DNA from: Paenibacillus ottowii
Lineage (GTDB): Bacteria; Bacillota; Bacilli; Paenibacillales; Paenibacillaceae
Assembly (NCBI RefSeq): GCF_006874425.1
Contig: NZ_VIJZ01000007.1
Coordinates: 124,001-188,000 of the forward strand
Direction of reading: 5' to 3'
DNA: 64,000 nt
The first letter of the stretch is position 1. Each line of letters starts with the position of its first letter. A program made the position numbers and the translations under genes. Of this stretch, positions 1-7,860 are shown piece by piece. The notes beneath the pieces were generated by a model. It had not been told where the DNA came from. It saw only the letters and a list, made by a program, of their open reading frames with translations, and searched no databases.

Positions 1-219
1 AGTCAAATGTCCGGCTGCTGTAATATCATAGTATCCGGGAAAGGTGTCCTTTGTATCCTGACGCTGTTGGAATAGCAAGCGGCGACCTGTCGAAGTGTCG
101 CGTGCCAGCCAGCAGTGAAAGGTATGGTGCCAGTATCCCTCGGCATGTGCTTCTTGTCGGGAGGCCGTACCCAGGGGGTTGTCCTCATCGTCATAGATAT
201 CCAGAAGCTCGCTAGTCAT
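1..219 (-). CDS. NUDIX hydrolase, N-terminal part (cut by window edge)
   Basis: The reverse strand is open from an ATG at 219 down to base 1 (73 codons) with no stop, so the 3' end lies outside the window. The start follows AGGAGG at 7-8 nt. The protein begins MTSELLDIYDDEDNPLGTAS and ends in a DITAAGHLT segment. Both match the N-terminal half of the NUDIX subfamily related to isopentenyl-diphosphate isomerase (YfcD-like), in which AAGHL immediately precedes the catalytic Nudix box. The box itself lies beyond the edge, so activity cannot be judged. It is divergent from the small gene at 393. Confidence 0.8.
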   Translation of the reverse strand, partial: MTSELLDIYDDEDNPLGTASRQEAHAEGYWHHTFHCWLARDTSTGRRLLFQQRQDTKDTFPGYYDITAAGHLT

Positions 220-392
220 CGTGGTTCCTCCTTATCATAAGCGGAAAATCAAAGTCTACCTTACAGTATAACGTGTTTTCCGCTTCGACGATATGATGGT
301 CGATGTGGAATGTGGAGTAGTTTTTGGGGTATGCTGGGAACATGGGGATTTGCGCCATAACATAGGTTTATGATGGAAAGGAGCGATTTTAC

Positions 393-686
393 ATGGAATG
401 TATTGTACATTTCCGAGTTATGCATCCAGAGGAGCCCAAAGAACTGCGCGGGTTGATTATGCTGGAAAGTGGAGGCAAGCCGGGGATTGATCAAATAACA
501 GATATGTTCAAAAATATGGGCTATGATGTGCGTCCAGACAATCCGGAGGAATTGATTTTTAAACCAGTCGATGCCAGAGCCAACTATACATATATCCGGG
601 TTATTGAGCTGGATACGGGTGAGGAAGTTTACCATGAAGACAGGGATTTGCGCGCGATTTTGGAAAATTTGCTGAATAAACATTAA
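393..686 (+). CDS. conserved hypothetical protein, 97 aa
   Basis: A small soluble acidic protein starting MECIVHFRVMHPEEPKELRG. The start follows a good GGAAAGGAG site. There is no signal peptide, membrane segment or cysteine pair. The sequence looks like a compact alpha/beta domain ending in a charged helix (RDLRAILENLLNKH). I do not recognise a named family. It lies about 70 bp upstream of the histidine phosphatase on the same strand, so the two may be co-transcribed. I am confident it is coding; its function is unknown. Confidence 0.7.
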   Translation: MECIVHFRVMHPEEPKELRGLIMLESGGKPGIDQITDMFKNMGYDVRPDNPEELIFKPVDARANYTYIRVIELDTGEEVYHEDRDLRAILENLLNKH

Positions 687-759
687 TTAAAGATCAGGAG
701 AGCTAATTGCTGGAATGAGATCAAGCGATCCTGTCGCCATTCTTAGGAACGGAGAACCA

Positions 760-1464
760 ATGATGAGATTGTATATTATCCGACATGCAGACCCCGATTA
801 TCCTAACAATACCATCACGCCAGAGGGACATTTGGAGGCCCAGGCACTGGCCAAACGGCTGTCCAGTCACGGTCTGGACCGTATTTACGTCTCACCCATG
901 GGACGGGCATTGGATACGATGCGCTACACCGCCGACTCTCTCGGTATGACTTATGAAGTGGAAGACTGGACGCAGGAGCTAGCCCTAAAGCTGGAGGAAA
1001 CTCCATACGGCCGTCTTTCCCATTGGGATTTGCCTGGTGAAGTGATTCGGTCTGAGCTGCCTCTGCCGACTCATGACTCTTGGAAGCAAATATCCTATTA
1101 CCAAGGGACGCAAAGTCCCGAAACCTTCGAGCGGCTGAAGGTTCATTCTGATGAATTTTTGAAGCGGCAAGGCTTTGAACGGGTAGAGGGCAGGTACCGA
1201 ATTTTGAAGCACACGGAAGACAGGGTAGCCGTATTTTGTCATGGCGGCTTCGGGCTAACCTGGCTTGCACATCTGTTGGAACTACCGTTGGCTTTGGTCT
1301 GGTCCGGTTTTTGGATGCCGCCTAGCTCCGTAACTACCATCTTGTTTGATGAACGCTCCAAGGAATGGGCAGTTCCCCGTTGCATTGGCTTCGGTGATGT
1401 CTCCCATCTGTACGCAGAAGGTTTGCCTGTCAGACCGCGGGGAATTATCACTAACTTCAACTAA
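760..1464 (+). CDS. histidine phosphatase family protein
   Basis: A phosphoglycerate-mutase-like (branch 1) histidine phosphatase. The N-terminal MRLYIIRHADPDYPNN carries the RH motif, with the His that becomes phosphorylated. YVSPMGRALDTM supplies the phosphate-pocket Arg, and VAVFCHGGFG carries the second catalytic His. The frame stays open upstream to 715, but GGAG at 750-753 points to the ATG at 760 or the next ATG at 763; I chose 760. The enzyme should be cytosolic. Its substrate cannot be read from sequence. A strong hairpin follows at 1485. Confidence 0.85.
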   Translation: MMRLYIIRHADPDYPNNTITPEGHLEAQALAKRLSSHGLDRIYVSPMGRALDTMRYTADSLGMTYEVEDWTQELALKLEETPYGRLSHWDLPGEVIRSELPLPTHDSWKQISYYQGTQSPETFERLKVHSDEFLKRQGFERVEGRYRILKHTEDRVAVFCHGGFGLTWLAHLLELPLALVWSGFWMPPSSVTTILFDERSKEWAVPRCIGFGDVSHLYAEGLPVRPRGIITNFN

Positions 1465-1484
1465 TATTTTTTGAGCCATGCTAA

Positions 1485-1520
1485 AAACGGCTTAAGACGA
1501 TACACCGTCTTAAGCCGTTT
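1485..1520. terminator. bidirectional intrinsic terminator
   Basis: A perfect 15-bp stem (AAACGGCTTAAGACG and its complement) with a 6-nt loop sits between two convergent genes. The reverse-strand transcript (mscL) gets a TTTTT tract after the stem. The forward side has a weaker T-run. Confidence 0.85.
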
Positions 1521-1547
1521 GTTGTCTTCATAGGAGTGCGGGTTGTG

Positions 1548-2042
1548 TCAGCGTGCTTCAACGAATCCCTCTAGCTTGGAAGTGCAATGTGCGCATCGAG
1601 TAGCAGCTATAGGGATTTCGGACAGGCAATGCGGGCACTCCTTGATCGTTTTTTCCTGAGGAGGCTTTTCCTGCTCTTTGCGCTTCAGCATGTTAATCCC
1701 TTTGACCAGCATGAACACACAGAAGGCCACGATGAGGAAGTCCAGCAGGACATTGATAAACTGACCATAGGCAAGGACCGCAATTCCTGCTTCCTTGGCT
1801 TGCGCTAGAGTTTTGCGTGTACCGTCAGCATTTAGAGGATCAGCGGCTTGTAAAGCTACATATAGGTCTGGGAAATTCATACCGCCCAAGAGTTTACCAA
1901 TCGGAGGCATAATAATATCGTTTACCACAGAAGTGACAATCTTGCCAAACGCTCCACCAATGATAACACCGACCGCGAGGTCAATCACGTTACCCCGTAC
2001 AGCGAATTCTTTAAATTCTTTAATAAAACCTTTTCCGTTCAT
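1548..2042 (-). CDS. mscL: large-conductance mechanosensitive channel MscL with C-terminal zinc ribbon
   Basis: This is the homopentameric osmotic safety valve of the cytoplasmic membrane. The N-terminal amphipathic helix plus TM1 ([26 protein letters not shown]) and TM2 ([23 protein letters not shown]) are both typical. After TM2 the chain ends with a CPHC...CAHC double CxxC motif in the last 30 residues, a putative zinc ribbon absent from the E. coli protein. A GTG at 2054 also opens the frame, but AAGGTG is spaced 9 nt from the ATG at 2042, which gives [14 protein letters not shown] chose that start. The gene is transcribed alone. Confidence 0.92.
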   Translation of the reverse strand: MNGKGFIKEFKEFAVRGNVIDLAVGVIIGGAFGKIVTSVVNDIIMPPIGKLLGGMNFPDLYVALQAADPLNADGTRKTLAQAKEAGIAVLAYGQFINVLLDFLIVAFCVFMLVKGINMLKRKEQEKPPQEKTIKECPHCLSEIPIAATRCAHCTSKLEGFVEAR

Positions 2043-2131
2043 ATGAGTGCTCACCTTCTTTGCATAAAATCATTTATCTATAATACATGCTCTATCAATT
2101 GAGGGCAATTCCAAATTGATATATTGCACTT

Positions 2132-2158
2132 TGTCACAAAATCACATGTTCATTTGTC
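2132..2158 (+). promoter_or_regulatory. ECF41-type sigma promoter
   Basis: TGTCACA at 2132-2138 is followed after 16 nt by TGTC at 2155-2158. The published ECF41 target is TGTCACA near -35 and CGTC near -10, so the match is 7/7 plus 3/4 at the correct spacing. It stands upstream of the carboxymuconolactone-decarboxylase gene and its ECF41 sigma gene, which is the usual autoregulated arrangement. Confidence 0.75.
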
Positions 2159-2193
2159 TTCTGTATGTAAACCAATAATGGAGGCGATGTATC

Positions 2194-2637
2194 GTGAGTT
2201 TAAGATTTAACCACAGAGCAGTGAGTCCAAGTACGTTCAAGGCAATGATGGAGATGGAAAAGTATATTTCCGGTCGTTTTACAGACAAAGTATTGTACGA
2301 ACTGCTGAAAATTAGAGTATCGCAAATCAATGGCTGTTCCTATTGTCTCGATATGCATGCAAAGGATTTGCTAAAACTAGGGGATTATGCTGACCATATT
2401 TTGCAGCTTGCTTTATGGCGGGAGGTTCCTTTGTTCACGGAAAAAGAACGTGCTATGCTCGAATTAGCTGAGGCGGTCACTCATATCTCAGTGCAAGGGG
2501 TACCTGCAGACTTGTATAATCGTGTCAGAGAACATTTTACAGAGGAAGAGTACTTAGATTTGATCACTGCCATTAATGTGATCAACAGCTGGAACCGGAT
2601 TGCCATCGCGACCGGGATGTATCCAGGCAGTCTTTAA
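2194..2637 (+). CDS. carboxymuconolactone decarboxylase family protein (AhpD-like)
   Basis: A 147-aa all-helical CMD/AhpD-fold protein. The signature INGCSYCLDMHAKD (residues about 46-60) carries the CxxC pair and the downstream His used in the AhpD-type peroxidase or disulfide chemistry. The start is GTG, 9 nt after GGAGG. It ends 18 bp before the ECF41 sigma gene, so the two form an operon. ECF41 sigma factors are characteristically encoded next to a COE protein (carboxymuconolactone decarboxylase, oxidoreductase or epimerase), and this is that partner. The true substrate is unknown. Confidence 0.9.
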   Translation: MSLRFNHRAVSPSTFKAMMEMEKYISGRFTDKVLYELLKIRVSQINGCSYCLDMHAKDLLKLGDYADHILQLALWREVPLFTEKERAMLELAEAVTHISVQGVPADLYNRVREHFTEEEYLDLITAINVINSWNRIAIATGMYPGSL

Positions 2638-2655
2638 TGAACAGGGGGCTACGCT

Positions 2656-3594
2656 TTGACTGGCAAAGAACAAGGGATTGAACAAGAATCGGTGGAATCG
2701 GTGGATGTAAGTCTGGAGGAGCTGTATCAAAAATATCGCAAATATTCTTTTGCCATTGCTTATCGCATGCTTGGAACGGTTACGGATGCCGAGGATGTCG
2801 TTCAAGACTGCTTTGTCGAGCTGGAGAATAAGCCCCTAAGTGATATACAGAATCCTAAAGCCTATGTAGCCAAAATGACGATGAATCGGTGTCTGAATCT
2901 ACTGAATTCTGCGCGTAAGCAAAGAGAGACGTATGTAGGACAGTGGCTACCGGAGCCGCTAGGTGAGAGTGCAGACCTCCCTGCTGATTGGTTAGAACGT
3001 AAAGATATGATATCTTACGCATTTCTGGTTCTATTGGAGCAGCTAAAACCGATAGAGCGGGCTGTTTTTGTGCTGAGAGAAGCTTTTCAATATGACTATA
3101 AAGAAATTGCGGAATTACTGGGAAAGACCGAGAGCAATTGTCGTCAGTTGTTCAGTCGTTCCCGTCGTATTCTATCTTCCGGAGAAGCTGCTTCCGAAGC
3201 TCCAAGCCGTCCTCACATAAATAACTCTTCGCGGGTAAAACTGCTGGAACGGTTTACAGCCGCCTTTCTCGCCTACGATGTCACTGCTATGCTGGAGCTA
3301 CTGGCTGAACAGCCTGTATTTGTATCAGATGGTGGAGGTAAGGTGCATACCGTGATGAGGCCGATGGTTGTACGCAAAGGCGTTCTCGCCTTGTTGACCT
3401 CTCGTCGGGTATTAACCGTTTTACGAGAACGAGATGTGGTCTACACCGTCATCAATGGTGAGGTTCAGCTGGCATTTCTGAAAGACGGCGAAGTGAAGGA
3501 AACTCTATGTCTCAGGCTGGCACCTGACGGGGAGCATATTCAACATTTTTATTTGATGGTCAATCCAGATAAGCTGGGATACGTTCATATATGA
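2656..3594 (+). CDS. ECF41-family RNA polymerase sigma factor (SigJ-like) with SnoaL-like C-terminal domain
   Basis: Sigma region 2 (YRMLGTVTDAEDVVQDCFVEL, about residues 38-58) and region 4 (IERAVFVLREAFQYDYKEIAELLGKTESNCRQL, cited here in two parts: IERAVFVLREAFQYDY and KEIAELLGKTESNCRQL, about 130-165) are followed by a 120-aa C-terminal extension. That extension has the two ECF41 hallmarks, DGGGK (about residue 225) and NPDK (about 303). In this family the extension replaces an anti-sigma factor and tunes activity. The start is TTG at 2656, 18 bp after the CMD gene. It probably drives its own operon from the promoter at 2132. Confidence 0.9.
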   Translation: MTGKEQGIEQESVESVDVSLEELYQKYRKYSFAIAYRMLGTVTDAEDVVQDCFVELENKPLSDIQNPKAYVAKMTMNRCLNLLNSARKQRETYVGQWLPEPLGESADLPADWLERKDMISYAFLVLLEQLKPIERAVFVLREAFQYDYKEIAELLGKTESNCRQLFSRSRRILSSGEAASEAPSRPHINNSSRVKLLERFTAAFLAYDVTAMLELLAEQPVFVSDGGGKVHTVMRPMVVRKGVLALLTSRRVLTVLRERDVVYTVINGEVQLAFLKDGEVKETLCLRLAPDGEHIQHFYLMVNPDKLGYVHI

Positions 3595-3608
3595 CAAGAC
3601 CAACGAAA

Positions 3609-3644
3609 AAAACCTTGAGTCCTTGCTGAGGATCAAGGTTTTTT
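3609..3644. terminator. bidirectional intrinsic terminator
   Basis: The stem AAAACCTTGA / TCAAGGTTTT is followed by T-runs in both directions, between the convergent sigma-factor and DUF4870 genes. Confidence 0.85.
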
Positions 3645-3651
3645 GCTATTT

Positions 3652-3990
3652 TCATAACTGCCGGGCTTGATGAAGAGCCAAATCTCCTACCCAGGGAAGC
3701 TTAAGCCATTTTCCTTGTCCCGCACGAATTAACAGGATAATCCACAAAGCAAGGCTAACCAGTGTTAGCAGGGAAGCAAGGAAAGGACCGAGTAGCGGAA
3801 TGAATCCGACCAGCACATGTCCGATCATGAGGGCTGCAAAAAAAAGTATGGATTGCAGTGCGTGAAATAATACAAATCGGCTTTTCTTCTCCAGCATGAC
3901 AAAGGCCAGCGCGCCAATAAATGAGAACAAATAGCACAGGACAGCTGCTATATTTTCATCCAATCCTGTGGAAGACTTATAGACTGACAT
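3652..3990 (-). CDS. DUF4870-type small membrane protein
   Basis: A protein of about 112 aa with three hydrophobic helices: NIAAVLCYLFSFIGALAFVM, ILFFAALMIGHVLVGFIPLL and LLTLVSLALWIILLI. The GLDENIAAVLCYL opening and the FVLFHALQSILFF segment are typical of the DUF4870/TIC20-like family of unknown function. Two in-frame ATGs exist. At 3999 the AAAGGAGG lies only 2 nt away, while 3990 has 11 nt; I prefer 3990 (MSVYKSSTG). It is transcribed alone. Confidence 0.75.
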   Translation of the reverse strand: MSVYKSSTGLDENIAAVLCYLFSFIGALAFVMLEKKSRFVLFHALQSILFFAALMIGHVLVGFIPLLGPFLASLLTLVSLALWIILLIRAGQGKWLKLPWVGDLALHQARQL

Positions 3991-4126
3991 GTCAGGCATA
4001 TCCTCCTTTATAAATGATTCAAAGCTAAGTCTCCGTACTATACAAGCTATGAGGACAGGATTGAAGGATATGCCCGATCTCGGTAAAAAAGTTGGCTCTA
4101 CACTAACTCATTGAACCACTTCCACC

Positions 4127-4810
4127 TTACAAATTGCCTGATAGTCTTTCCCGAGAATCCGTTTCGGTTCCCGCCAAACGTTTTAGAAACGTCTTTCGCC
4201 AGCTTACGGACAATTCTTCCACTTCGAGGATTTGTTTAATACCCTCGATATGATCCTTTTCTTGATGCATAATTCGATTGGCAAATGAAACCGTAATTGC
4301 TTTCGGATGGCGATGAAGGAGGGATAGTTCGTCAGCTTTAGATGCAACGCCCTCTTCCAAAACGCGGAAGTAGAATCCCGTGTAGCCTGTTTGCTGTACC
4401 TTCAAGGGCATGTCCGGTACGCCGTACTTGATGGACAACTTGTAGCAAGGCTGTCTCGGCTGGCTAACTTGAACGATTGCTTTGCCAAGCTTAAAGACGT
4501 CTCCAATGCAAACGTCGGCTTCGAGCAAACCCTTTGTCGTTAAATTTTCCCCGAACGCGCCGTAATCGAGCGGTCTCTGCAATTCATTTTCCCAGAACGA
4601 ATAGTGTTCGTAGGGATAGACGCATACAGCTTTCTCTTTACCCCCGTGATGAACTAGATCGCCCTGCCCATCCCCTTCGAAGTTTAGATAAGATAAATAC
4701 AGATGTTCATCTGTGGCCGACTTGAATATCCCGGTAGCAACGTCCTTCTGATTAAAACGAATCTGCTTGGGCATGCCGACATTAAGTGAAAGGATTTTAA
4801 TAGATGCCAT
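4127..4810 (-). CDS. MOSC domain-containing protein (YiiM family)
   Basis: A 227-aa protein of the MOSC (molybdenum cofactor sulfurase C-terminal) superfamily, YiiM branch. Visible landmarks are DLVHHGGKEKAVCVYPYEHY, YGAFGENLTTKGL and QPRQPCYKL, whose Cys is the probable persulfide/Moco-site residue, followed by the C-terminal 3-alpha domain of this branch. E. coli YiiM reduces N-hydroxylated compounds with Moco; whether this one does is inference. The frame extends to a GTG at 4819, but AGGGGTG is well spaced for the ATG at 4810. Confidence 0.85.
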   Translation of the reverse strand: MASIKILSLNVGMPKQIRFNQKDVATGIFKSATDEHLYLSYLNFEGDGQGDLVHHGGKEKAVCVYPYEHYSFWENELQRPLDYGAFGENLTTKGLLEADVCIGDVFKLGKAIVQVSQPRQPCYKLSIKYGVPDMPLKVQQTGYTGFYFRVLEEGVASKADELSLLHRHPKAITVSFANRIMHQEKDHIEGIKQILEVEELSVSWRKTFLKRLAGTETDSRERLSGNL

Positions 4811-5011
4811 TCGGATCACCCCTACTCTTTTTACATGTCAGTAATTCCTCTTTTGACTCTGTTCGTTCCCGTTTCCATTTTACACCCTACACTCCTCCAT
4901 GCGCCATGTGCGAGTTTTCGATTAGTCTCCATTAAAGTGATAGAGTCCCTTTTGGGCAACTCATCGTACTGCGAGCGATGTTCCCTTTCGATCATACCCG
5001 ATCTCGACAGA

Positions 5012-5059
5012 TAACTCGGACAACACATCATCCAGCAGCAGGATAGGATACTCCTCAAA
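5012..5059 (-). pseudogene. recF-like fragment (Walker B / D-loop segment)
   Basis: On the reverse strand, 16 codons read FEEYPILLLDDVLSEL. The core YPILLLDDVLSEL is the Walker B and RecF signature found near the C terminus of RecF. Similarity stops immediately after it: RecF would continue with D-x-x-R, and here it reads SVEIGYD. The upstream codon context also diverges. It is therefore a short relic, not a gene. It sits directly beside the DnaA-box cluster. Confidence 0.6.
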
Positions 5060-5067
5060 TTAGAGAA

Positions 5068-5305
5068 TGTGTATAAAAATACGAAAAAGGCTGAACGAAA
5101 AGGATTCGTCCAGCCTTTTAAACGGTTATGCACATGTTTTGCACATATTGTACATACTTTATCCACCGCATATAAATATTTATCCACAAAAATAACATGG
5201 TTTATACACAAATTGTGCACAATCTGTAGACAATATTACGATTATTCATACTTTGTACACAGTTTGTCCACAGATTATCAACATATTGAGAGTAAGTGTG
5301 GATAT
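5068..5305. other. DnaA-box cluster away from dnaA
   Basis: Perfect TTATNCACA boxes lie at 5126-5134 (G variant), 5180-5188 (C) and 5202-5210 (A) on the + strand, and at 5068-5076 on the - strand. One-mismatch boxes lie at 5137-5145, 5159-5167, 5213-5221, 5253-5261, 5264-5272 and 5275-5283 (+) and at 5297-5305 (-). That makes eleven boxes in 238 bp, mostly in one orientation, in an AT-rich stretch with no credible gene. Known counterparts are the DnaA-box clusters of B. subtilis and datA of E. coli, which hold DnaA away from oriC. A replication-origin relic is the alternative. No dnaA, dnaN or rpmH is visible here. Confidence 0.75.
5084..5120. terminator. intrinsic terminator-like hairpin
   Basis: AAAAGGCTG at 5085-5093 pairs with CAGCCTTTT at 5111-5119, and an inner AACGAA/TTCGT pairing extends the stem. 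T-runs occur on either strand. It could end transcripts from the 5316-5597 gene after they cross the DnaA-box cluster. Confidence 0.65.
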
Positions 5306-5315
5306 ACTACCTCAA

Positions 5316-5597
5316 TTATCGGTCACCGCGTTGTAAATGGCGGCGTGGATGTGTGATTTTACCCATTTTATTCTCGTCATCCTCTTTGGGGATAAGTCGT
5401 TCATCGGTACGTCCTTCGTGATGGTTATCAAAGGCGTATTCGGTCATTTTCCACTCGGAAGTACCCAAAACAACATCAGCGGGGAAGTGCTGGCCTCTGT
5501 GCAAATGTTGCTCATGTCCATCCTCATCCACATAAATACCATCCACTTCTACCTTTTCACCCGTAAGTGGGAGTAAATCCTTTCCTTTGTGTTCCAT
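5316..5597 (-). CDS. small conserved hypothetical protein, YjzC-like core
   Basis: A 93-aa hydrophilic protein. A strong GGAGGGG precedes the ATG at 5597 by 6 nt. The core reads GIYVDEDGHEQHLHRGQHFP and then LGTSEWKM, a pattern of short Bacillales proteins (G-x-Y-x-D/E-x-G, then R-G-x-x-F-P-A, then W) related to B. subtilis YjzC. The C-terminal half is highly charged and probably disordered. It has no cysteines or signal peptide. Function unknown. Confidence 0.7.
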   Translation of the reverse strand: MEHKGKDLLPLTGEKVEVDGIYVDEDGHEQHLHRGQHFPADVVLGTSEWKMTEYAFDNHHEGRTDERLIPKEDDENKMGKITHPRRHLQRGDR

Positions 5598-5627
5598 TGG
5601 TATCCCCTCCGTCTGGCTTATTCCTCG

Positions 5628-6779
5628 TTAATTTGTCCGGACAGAGGTTCTTTTATCCACAAGCTGCTGCAAAATGTCTTCGGCAATCTGGTCTGCGGGA
5701 TGAGGTTTGCGAAGTGACTCAATCGCCTGCTTCATTTCCTCAGCAAGAGAGGGCGTGGAGATCAGATCCAGACAATGCTGAATCAGTTCCTCCGTGGTGC
5801 GAGCAATGCGGGCAGCTCCTTTTTGCTGCAGATACAGAGCATTATTTAGTTCCTGACCAGGTACGGGTTTGAACACCAGGATAGGCAAACCAGATGCGAT
5901 GCTTTCTGAGAGCGTGATACCGCCAGGTTTTGTAATCACCAGATTACTTGCTCGCATAAGTGCTGGAACGTAGTCCACGAATCCGTAGGTATAGATGTCT
6001 GGATGGTCTGCATATAGCGCATCCAATTCTGCTTTCAATTGCTGGTTGCGTCCGCAGACGATCAGCAGTCGTAGCTGCGGAAGGCGGCTCAAATGACGAC
6101 AGATATCCAGTATGCCGGATAACACACCGTAGGCGCCTGCCATAATGAGCAGTGTGGTCCTCTCAGTCTGTAACGGTGAGATTGTCTGTGGCTGATCAGG
6201 GACTTCGTCGGCAGATAGGTTATAAAAAGAAGCGTGAATCGGAATCCCCGTCGCGGCTATACGTTCGATAGGGATTCCCCGCTGCGCGGCTTCCTGCTGA
6301 AGATCCTCAGTGGCTACATAATAGCGATCAATATCAGGATGTAGCCAGCGCCCATGCAGGTCGAAATCTGTAACCACATTGACAATCGGCAAATTCATGC
6401 CCATTTTGCGGCGCAACGCCGGGAGAGCAAGCTGCGGGAAGGTATGGATCACAAGATCCGGCAACTCCTTTTTCAGTGTGAGAGCAAGCTGACGCATTCC
6501 GAATGAATGCAGTACATGGCCAAAGGCCGATTTAGCCTGCATACCGCGCGTGATGTTATAGACCCAGCCGTATAGCTGTGGAATGGTTTTGAAGCTTTGC
6601 ATATATACAAATTTGGTCAGCCCATTCAGCCATGGATGAGATTCAGCCATCAGATCGAGTAGTTGTACCTCGCAGTGTCCGAGTCTTCGCAAACTATCCA
6701 TGATTGCCCGAGCGGCCTGGACATGGCCTTCCCCGTAGCTGGCGTATAATATTAGAATTTTTGGTGATGAGACTTCCAT
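5628..6779 (-). CDS. UgtP/MGDG-synthase-like glycosyltransferase
   Basis: A 383-aa GT28-family enzyme. ILILYASYGEGHVQAARAIM near the N terminus is the SxGxGHxxAA acceptor/membrane-binding motif of processive diacylglycerol glucosyltransferases. The C-terminal half has GFVDYVPALMRASNLVITKP followed by GGITLSESIASGLP, the UDP-sugar site. The expected reaction is transfer of glucose from UDP-glucose to diacylglycerol, giving glycolipid anchors at the inner membrane face. Paenibacilli often carry several paralogues, so the exact acceptor is uncertain. The start ATG at 6779 is preceded by a weak GGGGGCT site. It is monocistronic. Confidence 0.85.
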   Translation of the reverse strand: MEVSSPKILILYASYGEGHVQAARAIMDSLRRLGHCEVQLLDLMAESHPWLNGLTKFVYMQSFKTIPQLYGWVYNITRGMQAKSAFGHVLHSFGMRQLALTLKKELPDLVIHTFPQLALPALRRKMGMNLPIVNVVTDFDLHGRWLHPDIDRYYVATEDLQQEAAQRGIPIERIAATGIPIHASFYNLSADEVPDQPQTISPLQTERTTLLIMAGAYGVLSGILDICRHLSRLPQLRLLIVCGRNQQLKAELDALYADHPDIYTYGFVDYVPALMRASNLVITKPGGITLSESIASGLPILVFKPVPGQELNNALYLQQKGAARIARTTEELIQHCLDLISTPSLAEEMKQAIESLRKPHPADQIAEDILQQLVDKRTSVRTN

Positions 6780-6822
6780 GATTGTTTAGCCCCCTATATT
6801 CAATAAGCACATGAAGCTCATT

Positions 6823-7860
6823 TCAGGAACGTTCCAAGTTGAGGGAGGATATGGCAGGCAAAACGAAACGCTCTAGCAATGTTCGTGGGTTTTTCCAGCG
6901 GCTCACCTTGCTGTCTGCTGTAAACACCACGACTGCGTTCGCCTCCGGTATCAGATAAATTTGCTGTCCTCCATGTCCGTGCGCACACGCATAGTCTATA
7001 CCGTGGAGTCGTCCAGTCCACCATTGGAATCCGTAATCTCCAAATTCCGGATAGCCTTCAACCTGTCGCTGCGTCGCCTGATGCAGCCAATCGGCTGGAA
7101 TCAATTCTCTCCCATTCCAAATGCCCTGATGAAGGCAGCAATCGCCGAATTTAGCCATGTCTCGCGACGTCAGAAACAGACCAATGTGGCCCATGGTGTA
7201 GCCCTCTGGATCTTGTGCCCAACCACTTTTCCCGAAACCTAACGGTCCGAATAAATGCTGGAGAGCATACGTATAGGCATCAATCCCACAGCAACGGGTG
7301 AGCAGTACGGACAACAGATGCGAATCCACACTGCGATATTGGAATACGCCGATTTGATCCTCTTGTACAGGTAACCGTAGGGCAAAGGACGGCCAGCTTT
7401 TACTGCGATGAAAACGGTGGATAAAAGCTTCACCGAGCTTTTTGCCTGTCTGCCAATACAAGCCTGACGTCATAGTCAGCAGATGACGAATCGTAATCCG
7501 TTCTAGCAGTGTATCCTTCCGCTGGGGTAAATACTCAGGAATCAACTTATGCACAGCTGTCTCGGGTCCGGGCATATCCCCGCGCGCCATAGCAATGCCG
7601 ACGAGCGTGGAGGTGAAGCTTTTGGTTGCGGAACGCAAATCATTCAAAGCGCTTGCCTCATGACCGTTGTAATAGCGTTCCCAGATCAGCTTGCCGTGGC
7701 GAAGCAGCAGGAAGCTGTGCATTTTCGGAAATTTGGCTAGGATTTCGTGATCTGTCTGATCCAGTAGGGAGGCATTGATGCCTTCCTCTTCACAAGTTCC
7801 GAGGTTCAGCGCAGACAGCCGGGCAACAGGTGCAGTGAACAGCGGAGCATTACGGCTCAT
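6823..7860 (-). CDS. serine hydrolase of the class C beta-lactamase fold
   Basis: A 345-aa protein of the beta-lactamase/EstB family. SATKSFTS (about residue 78) is the SxxK nucleophile motif. The Tyr-containing motif is probably QYRSVDSH (about residue 175), and HGHGGQQIYL replaces KTG near the C terminus. It lacks a signal peptide, so it is likely a cytosolic esterase or peptidase rather than a secreted beta-lactamase. The start ATG at 7860 follows AGGGAGGG. It is not homologous in detail to the secreted serine hydrolase at 16688. Confidence 0.8.
   Translation of the reverse strand: MSRNAPLFTAPVARLSALNLGTCEEEGINASLLDQTDHEILAKFPKMHSFLLLRHGKLIWERYYNGHEASALNDLRSATKSFTSTLVGIAMARGDMPGPETAVHKLIPEYLPQRKDTLLERITIRHLLTMTSGLYWQTGKKLGEAFIHRFHRSKSWPSFALRLPVQEDQIGVFQYRSVDSHLLSVLLTRCCGIDAYTYALQHLFGPLGFGKSGWAQDPEGYTMGHIGLFLTSRDMAKFGDCCLHQGIWNGRELIPADWLHQATQRQVEGYPEFGDYGFQWWTGRLHGIDYACAHGHGGQQIYLIPEANAVVVFTADSKVSRWKNPRTLLERFVLPAISSLNLERS

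Noticed and set aside
4831-5356. Open frames at 4831-5220 (reverse) and 5069-5356 (forward) as genes
   Set aside because: They consist of repeated DnaA-box sequence and flanking spacer, lack ribosome sites, and give no family-like protein.
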